Part shown: positions 5,282-7,822 of the stretch, piece after piece
Position numbering within the stretch: the stretch's first letter is position 1
Layout: every line of letters begins with the position of its first letter
Source of the DNA: an uncultured bacterium
GTDB lineage: Bacteria; Eisenbacteria; RBG-16-71-46; CAIMUX01
DNA length: 7,822 nt
Direction: 5' to 3'
NCBI GenBank assembly: GCA_946886185.1
Contig: CAMPIC010000112.1
Location: 1 to 7,822 of the forward strand
Notes under the pieces: generated by a model
Databases searched by the model: none
Seen by the model: the letters and a program-made list of their open reading frames with translations, nothing else
Told to the model about the DNA's origin: nothing
Program-made: the position numbers and the translations under genes

Positions 5282-6091
5282 ATGGACGAGATCTTCCTGG
5301 AGGCCGAGATGGACTCCGTGCAGATCCGAGAATTCCTCGGTGGCACCGCCGCCGTCTTTTCGACGCGTTCCCCCGCAAAGTCGACGCCCAACGAGGATGT
5401 CGCCGCGCTCCTGGAATTGGATGACAACGCCGGGTTGCTCGTGATCTGTGATGGGGTCGGCGGCTCTCCCATGGGAGGGGACGCTGCGCGGGTCGCCGCG
5501 CAGGAGATCCAGGCGCACCTCGAATCGGCCGCGCGATCGGGACAGCCGCTCCGGGAAGCGATCCTCAACGGATTGGAGTCGGCGAACCGCGCAGTGCTCG
5601 GGCTGGGACAAGGGGCGGCCACCACGATTGCGCTCGCGGAGATCCAGGCAGGTTCGGTGCGTCCCTACCACGTCGGCGATTCCGTCGTCCTGATCACGGG
5701 ACAGCGAGGACGCATGCGTCTCCAGACGATCGCGCACTCCCCGGTGGGATATGCGGTCGAATCCGGAATGCTCGACGAGAACGAAGCGGTGCATCACGCG
5801 GAACGGCACCTGGTGAGCAATGTCGTCGGCGCGCCCGAGATGCGTATCGATATGGGGCCGGGCATCGATCTGAAGCCGCGGGACACGGTACTCGTGGCCA
5901 GCGACGGGCTCTTTGACAATCTCTATGTGGAAGAGATCGTGAAAATCGTGCGGGCTGGGCCATTGGAAGAGGTCGCGAATGAGCTGGCCCGGCAGTGTCT
6001 GTTACGAATGAATGCGCCCGAAGGAGCGCCGCTGACCAAGCCTGACGATCTCAGCTTCATCCTGTTCCGGCGCCATCGAGCGAATCAATGA
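5282..6091 (+). CDS. PP2C-family serine/threonine protein phosphatase
   Basis: A 269-residue metal-dependent (Mg/Mn) protein phosphatase of the bacterial PP2C/Stp type, expected to be cytoplasmic and to reverse Ser/Thr phosphorylation. Motifs in order: NED (37-39), metal-binding DGVGG (57-61) with GGDAA following (65-69), AATT (112-115), HVGDS (130-134), ASDGLFDN (206-213) and the final DDLSFIL block (255-261), where D256 takes the place of the last metal-ligand Asp. It has no membrane segment or sensor domain, so it is a stand-alone catalytic domain. No Hanks-type kinase is encoded in the window. An open frame extends upstream to GTG 5168 but has no ribosome site and looks unlike a PP2C N-terminus, so ATG 5282 is preferred, with ATG 5309 as an alternative. 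It starts about 200 bp from the divergent YihY gene and is followed after 99 bp by the cytochrome gene. Confidence 0.93.
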   Translation: MDEIFLEAEMDSVQIREFLGGTAAVFSTRSPAKSTPNEDVAALLELDDNAGLLVICDGVGGSPMGGDAARVAAQEIQAHLESAARSGQPLREAILNGLESANRAVLGLGQGAATTIALAEIQAGSVRPYHVGDSVVLITGQRGRMRLQTIAHSPVGYAVESGMLDENEAVHHAERHLVSNVVGAPEMRIDMGPGIDLKPRDTVLVASDGLFDNLYVEEIVKIVRAGPLEEVANELARQCLLRMNAPEGAPLTKPDDLSFILFRRHRANQ

Positions 6092-6102
6092 GTTAGAGTC
6101 CG

Positions 6103-6155
6103 GGGTTCGGTCTCGAGGTGTCGACCTGCTCTCCCAGCCGTGCATTTTCGAACCC
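6103..6155 (+). repeat. Long-loop inverted repeat between PP2C and cytochrome genes
   Basis: GGGTTCG (6103-6109) is complementary to CGAACCC (6149-6155), 7 bp with a 39-nt loop. The loop itself holds AGGT/ACCT around GTCG. There is no T-run after the right arm, so it is a poor intrinsic terminator; it may fold in the mRNA leader of the cytochrome gene or be chance. Confidence 0.2.
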
Positions 6156-6179
6156 GATCTGCGAAACAGCCACCAGAAG

Positions 6180-6184
6180 AGGAG
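6180..6184 (+). promoter_or_regulatory. Shine-Dalgarno deciding the cytochrome start
   Basis: AGGAG, inside a purine run at 6176-6184, is 6 nt before ATG 6191. It directly abuts the other in-frame ATG at 6185, which is too close, and the ATG at 6140 has no such site. This fixes 6191 as the likely start. Confidence 0.65.
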
Positions 6185-6190
6185 ATGTTC

Positions 6191-6826
6191 ATGATCAAGG
6201 GAATGATCGCCGCTCGATGGGGACGCGTGACCGTGGTCGGCGCGGCACTGTTGGCGCTGGGCGGTTGCCAGGGAACGGGAACCCCGCAGGACGATGCCCC
6301 CGCCCGCACCGAGCCGGTCGAAACGCAGCCCGCTTCCGGTGAAGCTCTGCTGGCGCGCGGCGAGTACCTGGTGACGATCGGCGGCTGCAACGACTGTCAC
6401 ACCCCGCTCAAGATGGGGCCGAACGGTCCCGAGCCGGACATGACTCGGATGCTCTCGGGCCATCCGGAGAACATGCCGCTCGAGATGCCGGAGATGACGG
6501 ACCCCAATTGGATGCTGCTCGGATCGTCGACCGCGACCGCGTACGCGGGTCCGTGGGGTCTTACCTTCGCCGTCAACTTGACTCCGGACGAGACCGGCCT
6601 GGGCGTCTGGACCGAAGAGATGTTCATCCAGGCGCTCCGCACGGGGAAGCATATGGGAGTGGGACGTCCGATCTTTCCGCCCATGCCCTGGCAGGCGTAC
6701 TCGCGGATGACGGACGAGGATCTGCGCGCGATGTTCGCGTACCTGAAAACGGTTCCACCGATCCGAAATCAGGTGCCGCAGTACATCCCTGGTCCGGCCG
6801 CGGGCGCTCCTCCGGATCAGAAGTAA
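6191..6826 (+). CDS. Lipid-anchored monoheme cytochrome c
   Basis: A 211-residue exported c-type cytochrome. Residues 1-25 are a lipoprotein signal peptide ending in the lipobox LGGC, so C26 should be lipidated and the protein anchored on the periplasmic side. A Pro/Glu/Thr-rich linker (27-48) leads to the heme-binding motif CNDCH (66-70); H70 is the proximal ligand. M165 in PPMPW is the likely distal ligand. The blocks GEYLVTIGGCNDCHTP, MLSGHPENMP, NLTPDETGLG, FIQALRTGKHMG and a final DLRAMFAYLKTVPPI are characteristic of cytochromes similar to the c-type subunits of membrane alcohol dehydrogenases. There is only one CxxCH, so a single heme. Its electron donor and acceptor are unknown; no oxidase or dehydrogenase lies in the window. 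It stands 99 bp after the PP2C gene and is followed by a hairpin, so it may be monocistronic or the end of a two-gene unit. Confidence 0.93.
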   Translation: MIKGMIAARWGRVTVVGAALLALGGCQGTGTPQDDAPARTEPVETQPASGEALLARGEYLVTIGGCNDCHTPLKMGPNGPEPDMTRMLSGHPENMPLEMPEMTDPNWMLLGSSTATAYAGPWGLTFAVNLTPDETGLGVWTEEMFIQALRTGKHMGVGRPIFPPMPWQAYSRMTDEDLRAMFAYLKTVPPIRNQVPQYIPGPAAGAPPDQK

Positions 6827-6829
6827 ACA

Positions 6830-6869
6830 GTGCGTGCGGGAGACGCGCCGACACGGCTCCCGCACACAC
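6830..6869 (+). terminator. Hairpin after the cytochrome gene, possible terminator
   Basis: Left arm 6830-6842 and right arm 6857-6869 pair at 12 of 13 positions (core GTGCGGGAG / CTCCCGCAC, one C-A mismatch), with a 14-nt loop. It begins 3 bp after the stop codon. Only two T follow the stem, so any termination would be without a classic U-tract. Confidence 0.45.
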
Positions 6870-6876
6870 TTCCTGC

Positions 6877-6897
6877 TGCGCCGGGAGGGGCGGCGCA
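6877..6897. repeat. Inverted repeat upstream of the lipoprotein -10-like box
   Basis: TGCGCCG (6877-6883) and CGGCGCA (6891-6897) form a perfect 7-bp dyad with loop GGAGGGG, ending two bases before TAGAAT. It could be an operator over the -35 region or a second terminator stem. There is no T-run after it. Confidence 0.3.
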
Positions 6898-6898
6898 C

Positions 6899-6904
6899 TA
6901 GAAT
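6899..6904 (+). promoter_or_regulatory. Possible -10 element for the surface lipoprotein gene
   Basis: TAGAAT, embedded in CTAGAATC, the same octamer as at the SDR promoter on the other strand. It predicts a leader of about 75 nt. There is no TGn extension and no convincing -35. Confidence 0.35.
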
Positions 6905-6985
6905 CAGCGACCAGGCGGGTCAAGGAGCACAGCGCGCGACGCAGGGACGTGCAATCGCACGCGAACCGAGAGGATCTCCCGCACC

Positions 6986-7822
6986 ATGAAGTCACATCCC
7001 TCCACGACATCGGCACGGCTCTCTCCGACCTCGGTGTTTCTCGCCTCCGTGTCGCTGCTCGCGCTTTTCGCCTGCTCGGAAGACAAACCGCTGCAGCACG
7101 CGGAGAACATCCGGCCCGAGGTGCGGTCCGTGACGGCGGCATCGGACACGCTCTCTCCGGGGGACACGACCGAAATCACCTGCGAGGCATGGGACGAAGA
7201 TCGCGACGTGCTCGAATACGCCTGGTCGGCTCCCGAGGGCGCGTTTCTGGGCAACATCCAGAATCGGTCGACGATTCGGTGGTCCGCGCCCGCCGACACC
7301 GCGGGTTCTGTATCCATCTCCGTCACGGTGAGCGACGGGGAAGAGGAAGCGACTGGGTCCGTCTCCGTGTACATCCTCGGAGAGGCGGGCGACCTCTCCG
7401 GAACGATCACCGATTTCACGAGCGCTGCCGCGATCTCCGGCGCGCTGGTGTCCATCGCGGGGAAGAACGATCAATCGGACGCGTCTGGCCAGTACCGCAT
7501 CGAAGACATCCCGCTCGGCAATCACACGCTCACCATCACGCGCGACGGCTACCAGACGTTCGAGACCACCTACGAAATCAAGAACGGATCCAACGTACGC
7601 GACGTCGCGCTGCAATCTCTCGCCGCGACGGGACGCGTGGTCGGCACGGTGAAGAACTCCATCGGAGCGCCTCTGGATGGAGTCGATCTCCGGATCGGGG
7701 CTCGGGAAGCCACGACCGACGCCTCGGGCAGCTTCACCATCGACGCGGTGCCTCACGGAACGGTGACGCTGCAAGCGATTCGCGAGGGGTATCGATTATT
7801 TTCGACGACCGATACGCTGGAG
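6986..7822 (+). CDS. Large surface lipoprotein with Ig/PKD-like domain and carboxypeptidase-regulatory repeats (3' end cut by window)
   Basis: An open frame of 279 codons running off the right edge with no stop. Residues 1-29 are an export signal with hydrophobic core VFLASVSLLALFA and C30 at a slightly unusual lipobox (LFAC, Phe at -2), so a lipoprotein is likely. Residues 42-131 resemble an Ig/PKD-like beta-sandwich (SPGDTTEITCEAWDEDRDVLEYAWSAP ... ITVSDG-type ending, here VTVSDGEEE). Residues 135-211 and 214-279 are two successive carboxypeptidase-regulatory-like (transthyretin-fold) units, each with a G-x-[IV] start, a D-A-S-G-x-[YF] turn and a final [DE]GY/EGY strand. Such repeats usually form stalks on extracellular proteins, so this is probably an adhesive or structural surface protein; any functional domain would lie beyond the window. 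The ribosome site is weak (AGAGGA, 11 nt upstream of the ATG). Confidence 0.85.
   Translation, partial: MKSHPSTTSARLSPTSVFLASVSLLALFACSEDKPLQHAENIRPEVRSVTAASDTLSPGDTTEITCEAWDEDRDVLEYAWSAPEGAFLGNIQNRSTIRWSAPADTAGSVSISVTVSDGEEEATGSVSVYILGEAGDLSGTITDFTSAAAISGALVSIAGKNDQSDASGQYRIEDIPLGNHTLTITRDGYQTFETTYEIKNGSNVRDVALQSLAATGRVVGTVKNSIGAPLDGVDLRIGAREATTDASGSFTIDAVPHGTVTLQAIREGYRLFSTTDTLE

Noticed and set aside
6002..6898. Minus-strand open frame opposite the cytochrome gene
   Set aside because: The plus strand has a lipobox, CxxCH and a Met ligand in register with a good SD; the minus frame is Arg/His-rich shadow.
6992..7774. Minus-strand open frame opposite the surface lipoprotein gene
   Set aside because: The plus strand is open to the window end with a signal peptide and repeated beta-sandwich units; the minus frame shows nothing recognisable.
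1..7822. CRISPR arrays, tRNA/rRNA genes, insertion sequences, attachment sites, phage or defence genes
   Set aside because: I read for direct repeats, tRNA-like T-loops, transposase motifs and known defence domains and found none that hold up.

Overview
The window is ordinary-looking chromosomal DNA from a GC-rich bacterium (above 60% GC by eye). It carries eight protein genes, and no tRNA, rRNA, CRISPR array, insertion sequence or phage gene was found. The gene mix suggests a Gram-negative-type envelope: two lipoproteins, one a c-type cytochrome; a Tat-type exported superoxide dismutase; and an extracellular protein with an Ig/PKD-like domain and carboxypeptidase-regulatory repeats. The style of that last protein resembles candidate phyla such as Eisenbacteria or neighbouring Gemmatimonadota/FCB lineages, but this placement is an impression, not a demonstrated assignment.

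Layout. Positions 6-1334 (+) hold a nucleotidyltransferase-fold protein followed 30 bp later by lemA, a likely two-gene operon. Positions 1442-1891 (-) hold a small DUF5658-type membrane protein converging on lemA. Its upstream region (1892-2034) is AT-richer than its surroundings and packed with short inverted repeats, including a 24-bp operator-like dyad. Positions 2035-5073 (-) hold a head-to-tail set transcribed leftward: a YihY/BrkB membrane protein with an extra C-terminal domain, an SDR oxidoreductase, then an exported Fe/Mn superoxide dismutase. Positions 5074-5281 are a divergent promoter region. Rightward from there come a PP2C-type phosphatase (5282-6091), a monoheme cytochrome c lipoprotein (6191-6826) and the 5' part of a large surface lipoprotein (6986 to the window end, no stop reached).

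How they fit together. Most products are envelope or stress proteins: LemA, DUF5658, YihY, periplasmic SOD, cytochrome c and a surface lipoprotein. No single pathway ties them together. SDR-SOD (31 bp gap) and NTase-LemA (30 bp gap) are the only pairs close enough to be confident operons. The YihY and SDR genes both lack a Shine-Dalgarno sequence and have a -10-like hexamer 6-7 nt before the start codon, which suggests leaderless transcripts.

I did not find a convincing new multi-gene system. The best leads are the palindrome cluster around the DUF5658 gene, the exported SOD with a His at the metal-tuning position, the putative leaderless starts, and the C-terminal winged-helix-like domain on YihY.
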